NCBI GenBank assembly: GCA_023078555.1
Contig: CM041198.1
Coordinates: 5,594,354 to 5,658,353, forward strand
Direction of reading: 5' to 3'
Length of the DNA stretch: 64,000 bases
From: Ulva prolifera
Lineage: Eukaryota > Chlorophyta > Ulvophyceae > Ulvales > Ulvaceae
The notes under the pieces were generated by a model. The model saw only the letters and a list, made by a program, of their open reading frames with translations. It had not been told where the DNA came from and did not search any database. Made by a program: the position numbers and the translations under genes. Below are positions 11,925 to 23,650 of the stretch, in pieces (position 1 is the first letter of the stretch; every line of letters begins with the position of its first letter).

Positions 11925-13505
11925 TCTAGACACAAGCCGGACTCTAAACTGCAACACTGAACTTGCTGCTATCTCGAGATACTATACTCGCAAGCATGGA
12001 CGATTTAAACACCGATGCCAGTAGATACATTACCATGGTAGTCCGGAAGTCGAGCCGCACCAGCAAGAAATGTCCGCGACCCATCCCGCCTGCACGCGTT
12101 TATCCGTCACAATAGTTGAGGAGAGGCTCCAGAGTATGCAGGCGGAAGCTCCCAAGTACATTGTGACCGCCGAAGATGTGATCCCCTAACTCGAAGACTC
12201 ATCATGCAAACTAGTTGTTGGAGAACCTTGCGTGATTGATACATGTTTGTTAGCCGAGTGGGCCACATCCGGTGCCGTTGAAGACAAAGCCTGTAGACAC
12301 CACCGGTGCACAACACGGTCAGATCTTTAGCAGATCGCATTCTAGTACCGAGGTTTCCATCTGAAGGTAGCTCGTGCTGCCGGGCATACAACCTATTCCA
12401 GTGCTCGTTCCATTTCATTCTCCATTGCTCGTACTAATGTTCCAATGCGCCCTATGCTGAGCGCTCCTCTAGCACCGTGGCCACTTTATATGAGTCAACA
12501 TTGTTTCCCACATGCACAGGCTTTTGGTGTACATGTGTACAAGTGTAGCCTGGTCTCGAGATTGAAACAATCAGTCGATTGCAGCCTTGGTCTCCATGGT
12601 CCACCAAAGTAGACGCACCTGTTTACTGCGGTTACATGTATACACCAAGGGCATGCAATAGTCCAACAAGTGCCGATGGCGGGCCTGGGGGCGCGGAGCA
12701 GAGGCCTCTGTGGTGCACGACACTTTACGCCCATACCAAGCAGGGCCGTCACAGCCACAGTGAGTCCACAAAAGGTTGCCAGCGACCTGCAGTGGAATCA
12801 AATGTTATTCAAGCTGCACACATGCAGACTGGCTAGGCGTCTGGCTTCGCCAACTGGCTGAGCCAGAGGCCCATGCTGGGTCGGTGAGCTGAGGGTACGT
12901 AGACAGGCAGCCATGGGCATCGCAGGCTTGAACAGTTACTTCTAATTGGATTGTATTTGTACTGGTCGATTCGCCAAGCGCGATAGGCATCACGCTCCGT
13001 AGGCCAGGAACACAGTGACCACGACTACCGAGCGGACAGGCAGAATGTCGATCTTGGTACACGCCACTGTATCAAACACCTATAATGACACTCAGGAAAC
13101 TACAGTTGCATTGGCCAGCCGTGAGACGAAGTCGCATACCTTCCGCCGGACATCACTGCACCGCAAAATCCTGGCCGAGGGTTAAAATCAGCTGCTCCAC
13201 TGTAGCGAAGCAGCATGTATTCGTATCATTTGATAAGTAAGCTTAAAGTTGAAAGCCTAGATCCGGCTTGCGCCCTACATGGCCTAGCCAGCTACTTTCC
13301 ACCATCAAATTAGTAGCCTACAAAGGGCAGAGCCGCTCGCAGCTGGCGAACACCGCATTTAGGACAAACAATACAATACGAAGTTGCTCGCGAGCTGGCC
13401 AGGCCCCTGGCTCTTCGTGCGCGGCTCGCCAGATCTGCCCAAAAGACCCCCCACAGGCACACCTAATGCACTTTACCGTGGCCAGCCTTAGCAGGGGTGT
13501 CCTGG
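11925..13505 (-). repeat. Right arm of the long inverted repeat
   Basis: Reverse complement counterpart of 6195-7745. Clear anchors are GGAAGTCGAGCCGCACCAG near 12045, CCACAGTGAGTCCACAAAAG near 12765, GTTTCCTGAGTGTCATT-type sequence near 13085, and AAGACCCCCCACAGGCACA near 13445. The outer edge is set by loss of similarity. I did not find a convincing target-site duplication. Confidence 0.85.
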
Positions 13506-14195
13506 GTGCAGTCCAAATGGTATTTATACCATGCACTGGCTGGGATTCGTTCTTCTGTTTTTCAGAGTTCGAAGTGGGGAACCTATCTCCACTCCGTCGT
13601 AACACATCTTGTTTTACACCCATTTTGTTAAACCTGTCGTTTTCCATAATTGATTACAGTCTCCGCACTGCAGTGTACATGTGCAGCACGTGCAGCATCC
13701 CGCGAGATTTGCCGATATTCTGCTGGCATTGGGATTTGGTACGTATCATCCTCTGTCAATCCAATACAACATGATGGTGCTGCATGGAGACACAGACGTA
13801 GACTGGCTGGCATGGTCATTGACACTGCACCCTTGGCGTGCACAAGCGCCGTCTAGGGGTATGCATGCGACGCATGCATGATGGGCCACGCACTACGCTG
13901 GCACTTCGCACTGCCAAAAGGCTAAGGCATAAGGTGGCATGACACATGGCATAGGTATGTGAGATTATACATGCTGAGGAATGCTGGCGGCACTTTATGG
14001 GCATGTGGAATTATGCACATGTAGCTGTATGCATGCATCCCATGTGCACAGCTCTGACGTGGTACAGGCTTGCACTCTGAGGTATTCGAATTCTTTGGGA
14101 TATTTTTTGGCTGACTCATTTTAGCATGGCACTAGCCTGAGATACATACACATGTATCCACAGTCGTGCCTGCATATCTGGAATATGTGTGCTGC
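13506..14195. other. No gene seen
   Basis: Intergenic-looking sequence with several GCATGCATG motifs and no supportable coding segment. Confidence 0.4.
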
Positions 14196-14223
14196 CGAGC
14201 AGACAGTTTTGGCCATTACAACA

Positions 14224-14334
14224 CCCAAGCCGACCCGCAGAACGGAGCATGCTGGCAATCCGCCATGCCTAGAGGCGAGCCAAATATTAATGCACAATAT
14301 TAAAGAAATAACTTGTAGTGCAACCGTATGTATG
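14224..14334. repeat. Direct repeat left of LINE fragment
   Basis: Begins CCCAAGCCGACCC and ends ACTTGTAGTGC plus a few bases. It is matched at 14901-15004 with roughly ten differences. The pair brackets the LINE fragment, as a very long target duplication or a pre-existing tandem repeat would. Confidence 0.8.
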
Positions 14335-14868
14335 TAGTTACAAAGGACAGAGGCCGGGCATCGAGCCATTGCTAGGAATTCACACGCAAATCCACTCATT
14401 CACCAGTTCAGTGCACGCCCGCTACGGGCAAGTGCACTGCACATGCGAGACTACAAAAGCGTCTTCACAATTAGAAAAAACACAGGCATCCAACTTCACA
14501 AGGAAGCAACCAGTCATCAACCATGTAGCCCATCGTCGCATGATCGTCAAAGCCGTTGCAGCAAATAGCGCTGTCGTACAGCCTGCAGGAAACCATCTCC
14601 TCACGCACAGCAAATGCTCAGAGAGCGGGGTATCGTAGCGGATGAACATGGGATCATAGCTTCCACACTGGGAACCTGTACACAGCAGCTGGGTGCAGAC
14701 AGAATTGGCTGTACGCAGCACTGCAGCAGGACGCGGGACCGCTGAAGCCAACATCATCTCGAAGCCGCTAAGGCGCCATAAAAGGGTACAGCGGCGCCAC
14801 TGAAACGTGAATCCAAATGAATAGCTTCGCTGAACCTCGTCCGCGCGACCGCTGACAACGGAAGGCAT
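14335..14868 (-). pseudogene. Decayed 3' end of a non-LTR retrotransposon
   Basis: Its plus-strand left end, TATGTAGTTACAAAGGACAG, and the next ~60 bp match the 3' ends of the two LINE copies at 38608 and 39124. Reading the minus strand upstream of that end gives a segment with YDP and ALFAATAL that resembles YDPDAYSF and ALFVTNAL in those copies, but out of frame in places. It is an older, more diverged member of the same family. Confidence 0.6.
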
Positions 14869-14900
14869 CATGCAGACATGTGTGCCTCGCCGGTACCGCC

Positions 14901-15004
14901 CCAAGCCGACCCGTAGAACGGAGCACGCTGGCAATCCGCCATGCCCAGAAGCGAGACAAACGCTGCACAATATTAAAGAGATAACTTGTAGTGCGCCCGT
15001 ATGA
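14901..15004. repeat. Direct repeat right of LINE fragment
   Basis: Second copy of the 14224-14334 repeat (CCCAAGCCGACCC to ACTTGTAGTGCGCCCG). Weak similarity may extend about 30 bp further left in both copies. Confidence 0.8.
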
Positions 15005-15611
15005 CCTTCGCCGCCAAGGGACATAGCGGCAGGAGTAGCAGACATGCCGTCACAACTGAGTCGGGCCAGAGCGTGCCAAGCCTGTGGTGCGCAGAGCAGA
15101 GACGACATGAAACGAACGAGCGCGAAAGAATCAGACAGCCACTAGGAGAATGGCGACATTGCGAGACGGATCCGGGTGTCGTCCGCCAGATTCGGATAGT
15201 CCGTTGACTCTCCGTCACTTCTCGACAGCGTTCCGATGTCACCGGATCCGAGGTGCTTGGACTCTGGCGCCGTATTATCCGTTGACACGCCCATTATCTG
15301 CCGGACCGTGCTCGTATACATTGCATCTGCTGGTCAGTGCAGGCGATGCTGTCATGCTACGAGGCCACGTTGGACCACGCTATTGCGCACAGTGGATGGG
15401 CAGATAAAATATTACGACGATTCGTGTTGCATCTTAGATGGCTAGTACCAACGACGGTGCTATAGCATGTTCGAGTTGGACGGCATGAACCAGACTTTGG
15501 GCAGGTGACGTTGTGGCCAGAACTTGGAGGCGGCGGGCACTGTATTCTTGGATGTTTTATTTGACCAGGACGAGTAGTATGCAGTTTTGGCGCGGCAGCA
15601 GGTAAAACAGT
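15005..15611. other. No gene seen
   Basis: No coding segment, RNA gene or element end that I can support. Confidence 0.4.
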
Positions 15612-15897
15612 GTTATGCGAGGGTCGTCGCGCTGCGAATGCCATGCGAGTGGTGCTGAGGAGGTTCCAATCTTTTTCCAATAACGCATGCATGCGCTGGT
15701 CCAGAGTGGCCATTCGCCGAATGGCCACTCTGGTGGAATGACGTCATCCGGTCCGTGACGCAGTGTTGTGCGAGGGTCGTCGCGCTGCGAATGCCATGCC
15801 AGTGATGATGGGGAGATTGTACTTTTGCTCGAGTCCACGCATGCATGCGCTGGTCCAGAGTGGCCATTCGGCGAATGGCCACTCTGGTGTAATGACG
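15612..15897. repeat. Tandem duplication with near-perfect palindromes and TGACGTCA sites
   Basis: Two units, about 15612-15745 and 15770-15897, share GAGGGTCGTCGCGCTGCGAA, GCATGCATGCGCTGGT, a 33 bp palindrome and AATGACGTCA. The palindromes (15701-15733 and 15855-15887) are identical except that the central base is C in one and G in the other, so the stem is conserved while the centre flips. TGACGTCA is the classic palindromic CRE/ATF bZIP site. The pair lies about 250 bp upstream of the first ATG of the plus-strand gene, so a promoter role is possible but unproven. Confidence 0.75.
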
Positions 15898-16150
15898 TCA
15901 GCCACCCATCCGAGAGAGCACGATGCAGCTGCTTTGGTGCCCTCGAACCTGAATCTTGCAGAAGGACAGGATAGATGTACCTAGAGCCTGTTGAGGCAGG
16001 ATTGTATTGATCGCGTGCGTTCTTAGCAGACCTGGTGTTGCAGTTTGAGGCAGTCGGAAGGACGTTGAGTTTAAACGCATATCTGCGCAGCTTGTGTGTA
16101 GTTACCGCTGTTGCGAAAAAGCGTTTGATCTCCTATTGTGGCCTTTAGTC

Positions 16151-18725
16151 ATGGATCCGCGCCATTCTGCAGCTGTGGCAGGCCTGCCAAGTACCCAACA
16201 TGGTGTGACTTCCGCGCGCAGCGCAGACTTACTGGTCGGCCGCATGCGCACTAGGAGAATCCCAGTAGTGGGACCGTTTATTACTAGAGACGGGCGTTTT
16301 ACGGACCGTGCCCGCGTCGGTGGCTCAAGTGGTCCAGCATCCGGGCCTGGGGTTGAGGTGTGGTGGGGCCTGGGGTTGGTCTTGCGGGACGCCGTGGTCG
16401 TCAGTCGGGACCAGGAGCTGGGTACGGCCAAGGAGGTGATCATTACAGCCTGTCTCCTGTTCGCCGGCTGGCTCCACGAGCAGACTCTGCTCGTGTCCTC
16501 GTGGGAGGGACATGGGAAGACCCCAGTTGGGTGTGCGGAGCCCCGGAGGTGGAAGCCTCTGAAGGGAACGACGGAGGTGTGTGCCTGTTGGGCAGGTGGG
16601 CGGTATCACATGTTCATGACCTGCACCTTCGCTCTGCTGCGACCGCCTGTTTGACTGACACCGCCTGTTTGACTGACAAGGGGCCCAGCCGACGTGCGGA
16701 GTGGGTGAGGAGTTAGTGCCACCACCTGTGCAGGTTAGGGTGACCGGCCAGGTAACCGATCCAGGCGTCCGGACAACAGCAATCACCGAGGCAAGAGATC
16801 CGGAGCTGGCCCAGCGCTCTGAGATTTCACATGCCAACGTGGGGGAGAAGCGCAAAGGCCCGGACCCCCCGCCTCATGACGGTGTGCTCACGTTCCATCT
16901 GCGGCAGTCAGTCCCTTTGGCACCCCGCGTGCGCGCCAACACCACCGCGTTTGTACATAGTTGAAGTACCTGTAGTTCATTGGCGTGTCCCAGAGGTCCC
17001 GGGTAAGGCACTTAATCGGAGTCGTCGGTGCAGTTTTCTGGTGCTCAACACCCCGACACATTGTGTGGGCATGGGCTTCGTACGTCTCCGGCCTGTCCCC
17101 ACATGCCACGAAACTGTGGACCGCCGGGAAGCAGAGTGCCGCGGAGGGGGGGGCCGAGGCAGGCCGGAGCAGGGAGAGACCCACCTCCAACCTTCCAGAG
17201 GGACTCAACCCTCTGGTAGCGTGGGTCCTGTATGAAAACGCACACTGCAGCCGTTTCCGCAGCATGAATGAAAAGCTGCTCCAGCCGGCCGATTCGGTAG
17301 CCCGGCACATTGGGGACCGGTGTCACGCAATGCTGGCCAACACAAATGGGGTCCCTGCCACCCCGGTGTACCAGCTGACCTCGGGCGCTCCGGTCTTAGC
17401 GGACATGGACGCCTTCCACTCTGACCTCATCCACGCGCTCGTGCGCTCCTGCGACTTTACACTTTTGCGGTGTTGTTTGGCAGCATTGCATGTATGCGTG
17501 CGGGTTGTTCACAGGGCTTGCATGCACCCGCGCATGCATGATAGTGGCTGTGGTGTCACCGTTACGGGTGATACCTCGGTCCTGCCCTGTCACAGGGCTG
17601 CGCTCGAGTTGTCCAACAGGCCTCCTTGCGTGCAGGATGTGAAATGCCTCGGCGACTTCGTCGCCGCTGTATCCACTCTAACACCCTGGGTGTTGGCTTA
17701 TGCGGCGGAGCACCCGCTGTTCGATAGGTCAGGGGTGCGATGCGCCAATGTTCTGTAAGTGTCAGCTTGACCTGCGTGACTGCGTTCTGCTATGGCTTCC
17801 ACCAGTTTGTCCATCCCCCCGGGCTGGTAAACACCTTGTTCCAACCGTGCAGGGAGACCGAGTTGTCCGAGCCCTCCGCCCCATGTGGAGCTCTGTCCAC
17901 AACTTCTACTCCCACATTATGGAAGCATGTGTAGGGCTGCGGCGAACCACCGAGGACCTGGCGGAATTCGCCGAAAGTGGTGTCCACCTGTTCATGCATG
18001 CCTACTGACGCCTCGTCGCAGCGGCAGTGACCGGCCACCCTGGGGCGCCTGACCTGGAAACGCGGTGTCAAGAGGACATTCCAGCGATGGAGCCCACCCT
18101 CCTGGATCCTGCCTTTGCCGCCATCCTGGTGTGTGTGGTGAATACCAGCTGTGCGCAGTCTCCTTTTCTTTTGCCATTGTGCCTGTGCACTGTACAGTGC
18201 TGCCTTGTAGTAGCCCCTCGTGTGGGGCAAGCCAATAATGAGCAGGCGTTGCGGACACCTGAAGCACACGGCGCATGCAGCCTTGGTGAAGTCGGGGTAC
18301 GGTCTTCCCGTCAAGAAGTTGGTGGACGAGCTGCTGCCCTTGTGCCCTTCCCACACGCTGTGGCACTGGGCGCTCCGGAGCTGGCGGCACCTGAGTGTGG
18401 CGCATAAAGTCTCCGTGGGGAGCAGTTCGGGCAGGCCGGTCTCCACGACCGCCGTTCGCCTAAGGCCAGGGACGTTCCCTGAGATCAAGGACTGGGGATA
18501 CGCCGGCGCTGTGGAACTGGCAAAGCTGTCAATTGCCAAAGGAATGCAGAGTCCAAGCTGCTACAAGTGCGCACACCCCGTAAGCTGTGTGTTTCTGTGC
18601 CAGCGGGTCTCTGCTTACTAAATTGCTGTGTCTATTGCCTGTACCATGTGTCCCAACTTGTTATGAAATACCCTGTGGCCACTTCAGTGTATCTTTCTTC
18701 GGGTGCAAATCTGGTACTTGTGCAG
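16151..18725 (+). other. Probable upstream exons of the unrecognised plus-strand gene
   Basis: Several plus-strand open segments follow one another with plausible splice sites between them. One starts at ATG 16151 (MDPRHSAAVAG); others lie near 17.2-17.45 kb (NEKLLQPADSVARHIGDRC, YQLTSGAPVLADMDAFHSDL) and 18.22-18.6 kb (RRCGHLKHTAHAALVKSGYG, PVKKLVDELLPLCPSHTLWH). The Cys/His/Trp content and lack of low complexity look protein-like. I recognise no domain; the Cys-x-His pattern could be a zinc ribbon or part of a transposon protein. Exon borders are not resolved. Confidence 0.35.
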
Positions 18726-19077
18726 TGCCGAGCTCGTCCACATACCCGCGGGCATCCTCGCCGCTCTCCCGGAGGACAGCCGCCACCCCCCTGTCATACC
18801 ACCAAGTGCGGGCACGGGGGGGGTCGGTGTCGGGCGCAGTGCAGCAGAGAAGGCTGCTGCTGACAAGCGCGATCGTGTAGCCGGTGGGAAGTCTGGAGTG
18901 GGGAGGGTTACCGGCGCGGGACGCACCGGTGCACGCGGTAAGGCTTTTTTGCTGCGCAAACTGGGCGCCCGGAAAGCCGAAAAGGGAGCCACGGCTGCCA
19001 GTGCCCCCACGGACAGCGACAGCGACACAGAGGAGTCCGTTGGGCGGGGGGGGACCCCGGGCCGTCCAACCGGGGTG

Positions 19078-19509
19078 TCAGCGCCTCCAAAGCCGCTCGG
19101 CAGCGCTGACGCAGTTGTGTCCGGGCAGGGAGGACCAGATCCGCAGCCGAGGGGGGGCGGGGTGTCAGCGCCTCCAAAGCCGCTTGGCAGCGCTGACGCA
19201 GCTATGTCCGGGCAGGGAGGACCAGATCCGCAGCCGAGGGGGGGCGGGGGGTCAGCGCCTCCAAAGCCGCTCGGCAGCACTGACGCAGTTGTGTCCGGGC
19301 AGGGAGGACCAGATCCGCAGCCGAGGGGGGGCGGGGGGTCAGCGCCTCCAAAGCCGCTCGGCTGCGCTGACGCAGCTATGTCCGGGCAGGGAGGACCAGA
19401 TCCGCAGCTGAGGGGGGGCGGGGGGTCAGCGCCTCCAAAGCCGCTCGGCAGCGCTGACGCAGCTATGTCCGGGCAGGGAGGACCAGGTCCGCAGCCGAGG
19501 GAGGGTAGG
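19078..19509 (+). repeat. Five tandem 87 bp coding repeats
   Basis: Units start at 19078, 19165, 19252, 19339 and 19426. Each encodes 29 residues with SAPPKPLG, a variable AVVSGQGG/AAMSGQGG part, PDPQPR and a glycine run. Nucleotide differences between units are few (for example GTTGTG or GCTATG), so the array expanded recently or is homogenised. Confidence 0.95.
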
Positions 19510-19718
19510 GGGGGTGAGGATGGCCTGGTGCCTGATCCAGCAGAACCCGGAGAGTTGCAGTCCACAGTGGCAGCAGCCGGCGTGCCGCCTGAGTCGCTGG
19601 CTCCTGTCAAGCCGCCGGGCCTTGCAGCGCCGTCTGCTGTACATGCAGCACTTCCGTTGGATGGGGCATGTGCCCAAGACGACCTGGGATGGGGTCTCAG
19701 GATGCCAATCCGCCCGAT

Positions 19719-20067
19719 TGTCACAATGCATGAGCCTGCGGGCAGCAGTGAGGTGACAGGTGCACCCATGCACGAACGATCCGCGGATCTAGTGCAGGGG
19801 TAAGCCGCCAGCCGAGATCGTCTCGATGTAGTGAGAGAGATCCCGCGAGGGTTTCCCACCGTAACTTTGAGTGTTCAGTGTGCATATAAGCTCGTGCACA
19901 CTGAGATCTGTAACCATTCTCTTTACTGTTTCACGGTACTAGCACTTCCCTTTAAGCATCTCTCGGTTCTACCTCTGTGCGCAGCAGGTATGAGATGCTG
20001 GCTGTACTGACCTGATCTGAACAAGGACTGCGCGTCCTGACCTGCACGAATGATAGCATTTCTGACA
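19719..20067 (+). repeat. 5' LTR (349 bp)
   Basis: Starts TGTCACAATGCATGAGCC and ends GCATTTCTGACA. A TATA-like ATATAA lies at about 19884-19889, a reasonable promoter for the element. It differs from the 3' LTR at about three positions. Confidence 0.97.
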
Positions 20068-20078
20068 TGGTATCGGTG
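20068..20078 (+). other. Primer-binding site
   Basis: TGGTATCGGTG directly abuts the 5' LTR. TGGTATC is the usual start of copia primer sites complementary to the 3' end of initiator methionine tRNA; the match weakens after seven bases. Confidence 0.75.
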
Positions 20079-20376
20079 AATGTTAGCGTTATGTCTGTTT
20101 ATGGTCTTGTTCAGGAAAGCCGTCGGCCAATGTCTGCGCGCAGACACGGCGGGCATTCCACTGTTCCGCCGGCGCTCAGACTGCGGTCAAAAGCGCAGGC
20201 ATCATTTAGCTTTCTCGTAGTATATTGTTGTTAGACACAATTCGAGAAGCTTGTTTTAATGATCAGCGCTGAGAAAAGCGAACGCGTTCGCTTAATTTTC
20301 TCAACCTGTCTGCTTGCGAGCAATCCCATCGGTTAGTTGCTGCGCGCAACAAACAACCATCTGTTCCTACTGCAGG

Positions 20377-21109
20377 ATGTCTCTTTCTAACGCCAACTCC
20401 AACGCCGACTCTCTTCGCGAGGAGAGGCGTGACGATGCTGACCAGCAGCCTCTCGTCGACAGGGACGCTGACCAGCAGCTCCCTGACGGAGAACAACCTG
20501 CGGGTATGTTGCTCCGGGGCGGCCGAATTGTCCGTCCACGACCCTCTTCCCATACTGGGCAGAGTAGCCAGCAGGTGCCTATTTCCTCTCATGTTGTTGA
20601 CGATCACGGTCACACTGAGTCATTCATCACGCTCGAGACGTTGACCGAAGCGCTGCGTGCATCTCGGGGACGTAGCGAGCCTGACTTGACAAAAGGGAAA
20701 TTGCCTGAGTGGAATTTTAAGACCGAAAGCTTCGTTGCGTACGAGCAGAAAGTCTTTTTGTGGTTAGGTCAATTCGAGTTAGACCATTTGTTGCAGCACG
20801 CACCGTCTGCGGACGAACAGCGTGTTCATGCTAGGGCGAGGACACAGGTCCTAATGTCTTTGCCTGACGCGGATAGGACGACTGTCTATCGCATGTCACA
20901 TTTGTGTGAAGCATGGTCTTACTTGACTGCCAAGTATAGGCCTAGCACTGAAGCCGAGATCCACAGACTGTGGAGTCGGTTCAATTCTTTGTCACAACAC
21001 AATAAAGATGTCGCGACATATTGTGGTGAGGTGATGAGTGTTTACACTCAACTGGAGGCACTAGGTGCCGATGTGGGCCAGCGATGGCTTCGATTGAAAC
21101 TGTTAAGAG
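20377..21109 (+). pseudogene. gag: copia gag, frameshifted near its end
   Basis: Chosen start is ATG 20377 (MSLSNANSNADSL), the first ATG after the leader with a long frame. The capsid-like region includes GKLPEWNFKTESFVAYEQK, LDHLLQHAP and an AWSYLTAKY segment typical of copia capsids. At RLKLLRG (about 21108) the frame is lost; the natural continuation GEEFNAVRGEV is in the next frame. One extra base in the AGAGGTGGGGGAGG purine run explains it. A programmed shift is unlikely because the break lies inside capsid, not at the gag/pol border. Confidence 0.85.
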
Positions 21110-23650
21110 GTGGGGGAGGAGTTCAACGCTGTGCGCGGCGAAGTTCAACACTCCTCCCCCCATGTGATAATAGCCCGTTTGACTGAGCATGCTGATTTGC
21201 TCAAACAACAGCGGTCGCTGCAGGCTAGGTCTGGGGCGCCCGCGGGCAAACCAGGTCATGGCTGGCGCAAGCAGCACCGTGGTGACGGTCCTGTGGTCGC
21301 TGCTCTCGCAGCTGGCCAGGCTCCTCGCGAGGAGACCAGGACCTGTTTCTTCTGCAAGAAGAAGGGACATTTGCGTGCGAACTGCCCCCAACGCAAACAG
21401 GCTGCGGCCAGAGATGTTTGCACTATTGAAATGCCTGCCAAGTATCCACAACCGGACGCGTCCATGCCGTGGAACATCATTGTTGATAGTGGGTCGGACA
21501 TGCATATAGTAGGAAATCGGGAAATGTTCACTGAGTACGGCCCGTGTCAGAAAGTTGCCAATCTCGCGGGACCAGGGCAGCTTTCTATCATGGGTAGGGG
21601 AACCATTCAGGTGAACCTGGGTACTTATGTGGACAAGCATGGGAACACGCACCCACTGGATGTGGAAATTCCCGGTGTATACTATGCTCCTGAATGTCCG
21701 TACAACCTGCTCAGCACGATGGGTCTTAGACACGAGCAGATGTTCTTAGACACGCGTAGGAATGTGTTGTATGTCCCTGGTCTGGGTGATATGGCTACCG
21801 ACGTAGAGGACGATGCCAAATATCAGGAACTAGATATGGATGGTCACCCTGTCTTTGCGTTCAAAATGGCAGTAGAGACCAAACCCATTCTCGTCGGTGC
21901 GCCTGTCAATAGGGGGGTAGTCTGGTCTAACCAGAGCAGTCCGACCTCAGTAGTTGAGGATCAACAGCAGTGGCATCGTGTGGCGGTCGCGGCCATTGAC
22001 CTTCAGCGACCCAATGCTGGGGGAGCTGAGGTCCCACATGATGCATACTTGCTTGAACCTGCTTTTCTAGCACACTTGTCTTTTCATCAGTCCAATTGGG
22101 TCCTTAAACGCATGCAATCTAATAGTGAATTTTATGGTCATTTGAATTTGGATGTCGATTCCGAGCCACTGGGGAATCGGTGTCACGGCTGCAGAATTGG
22201 CAAAGTGCCTGCGGGCAATTTCTCTGCCAATGATCGTGAGCTCATGGGCCAGGCCAAGTGGCCTGGTGAGCAACTGCACGCCGATTTAGCTGGTCCTGTC
22301 TCTCCAGTAGGAATTGGTGGTGTGAAATATGTTTTGTTTGTGATGTGTGCCTTTACCCGTTATACTTTCGTGGTAGGTCTGCGCAAAAAGAGTGAGGCTG
22401 CGGCCATGATCTCTTATATTATCGAACGCATTCGGGTGAATGTGGTGAAGCCAGGTGAACCGGGTGTGCGCATCCTACACACCGACAAAGGGGGAGAGTT
22501 TATGGTCGCGGCCTTAAAGCTCTACCTCCAGCGTCGTGGCATCACTCACCGCTTAACCCCCACAGCCGCTCATCGCTGTAATGGCATGATCGAGAGGAGG
22601 ATCGGAGTGGCCTTTGAGTCACTCCGTGCTGTGCTGCTCGCGAGCGGCCTGCCTCTGTTTCTGTGGATTGAATGCCTCGCCAGTGTTGTCCATGGTCACA
22701 ACCTCACGCCGTCGTCGGCGTTGTACCATGACAAATTGGCGAGCATCCTCAAGGGCTTGAAAGCTCAGCATGCTGTCAACGCATCTGCGGATGTTGACGA
22801 AGCTGAGAAGAGCCTGGGGAAGGGTAAGCGCATGAAAAAGGCCGAGCGCGATAAGTTGAGGGATGAGGAAAAGCGCAAGTACAAGTTGCTTGCGACGACA
22901 GAATTAGATGAGTTTTTAGTGCGGTCTTGTGATAAGGATATCATTCCTTATATGGCCTTTTTCAGAGACACCTCCGTTGAGGTGTTCCAAGATCTGCTGC
23001 GGCAGCAGCGTCCATGGGGGGTTGAAGTGTATGCATACCCTAGGGATGACAAGCTGCGGAAGTTGTCCCCGCGGGGTGTGCCTGCATACTGGGTTGGGGC
23101 TGGGTTAGGCCCCAGCATGCAGCGTGTGTACGCCCAGGACGTTCCTGGGGGTAGGGTTTTTGTTGTGCGTCAGGTGATGTGCACTGCGGATCAGATGATC
23201 CGGCACGTACGCAAGTACGATGCGTCCGCCGTTGTGGACAAGAGGGAACCTAAGGAATTTGCGAACTCCTATACGGTTGCCTTCGAGGGGGACGATGAGG
23301 GTGAGCGTGTGACTGACGCCGATGTCCCTCCTTTCGCGGCAGAGCACACGTATGATGGGGGAGTGTTGCGCCGTCTGCGTGACCAGCTCCACACCCCCCC
23401 TGGTCATGGTAGGGTCCCTGTCATGGAAATGACATTCCGACAGGACAACCCTGACCCTGATCCTACTGCGTACTCTCCACGATTTGGAGCTGGCTCCTCT
23501 GCGGAGATTATCCGACGTGACCCTGCTAGGGCAACGCCGGAAATAGCCAGAGCAGCTTTGCACCGCACGCGTGCAATGTCCAGAGCTGCTGCTCATCCTG
23601 CCGTCTGCGGGGCTGCAAGAACTTGTCGACATAATTCTCACAAAATTTGA
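21110..23650 (+). pseudogene. pol: copia gag end, protease and integrase
   Basis: In order: capsid end (EEFNAVRGEV), a CCHC zinc knuckle (CFFCKKKGHLRANC, about 21343-21387), aspartic protease with VDSGSD (about 21480), the GAG-pre-integrase HHCC finger ending CHGCRIGK (about 22200), and the integrase core with catalytic D (LHADLAGP), D (LHTDKGGEF, about 22480) and E (NGMIERR, about 22585). A lysine-rich tail and a linker follow. The frame then ends at 23650 in unrelated translation, because the reverse transcriptase that should follow is missing and the downstream RNase H is in another frame. Confidence 0.92.

Noticed and set aside
18684..19859. Minus-strand 391-codon frame over the 87 bp repeats
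   Set aside because: The plus-strand frame continues correctly across the copia insertion site; this one does not.
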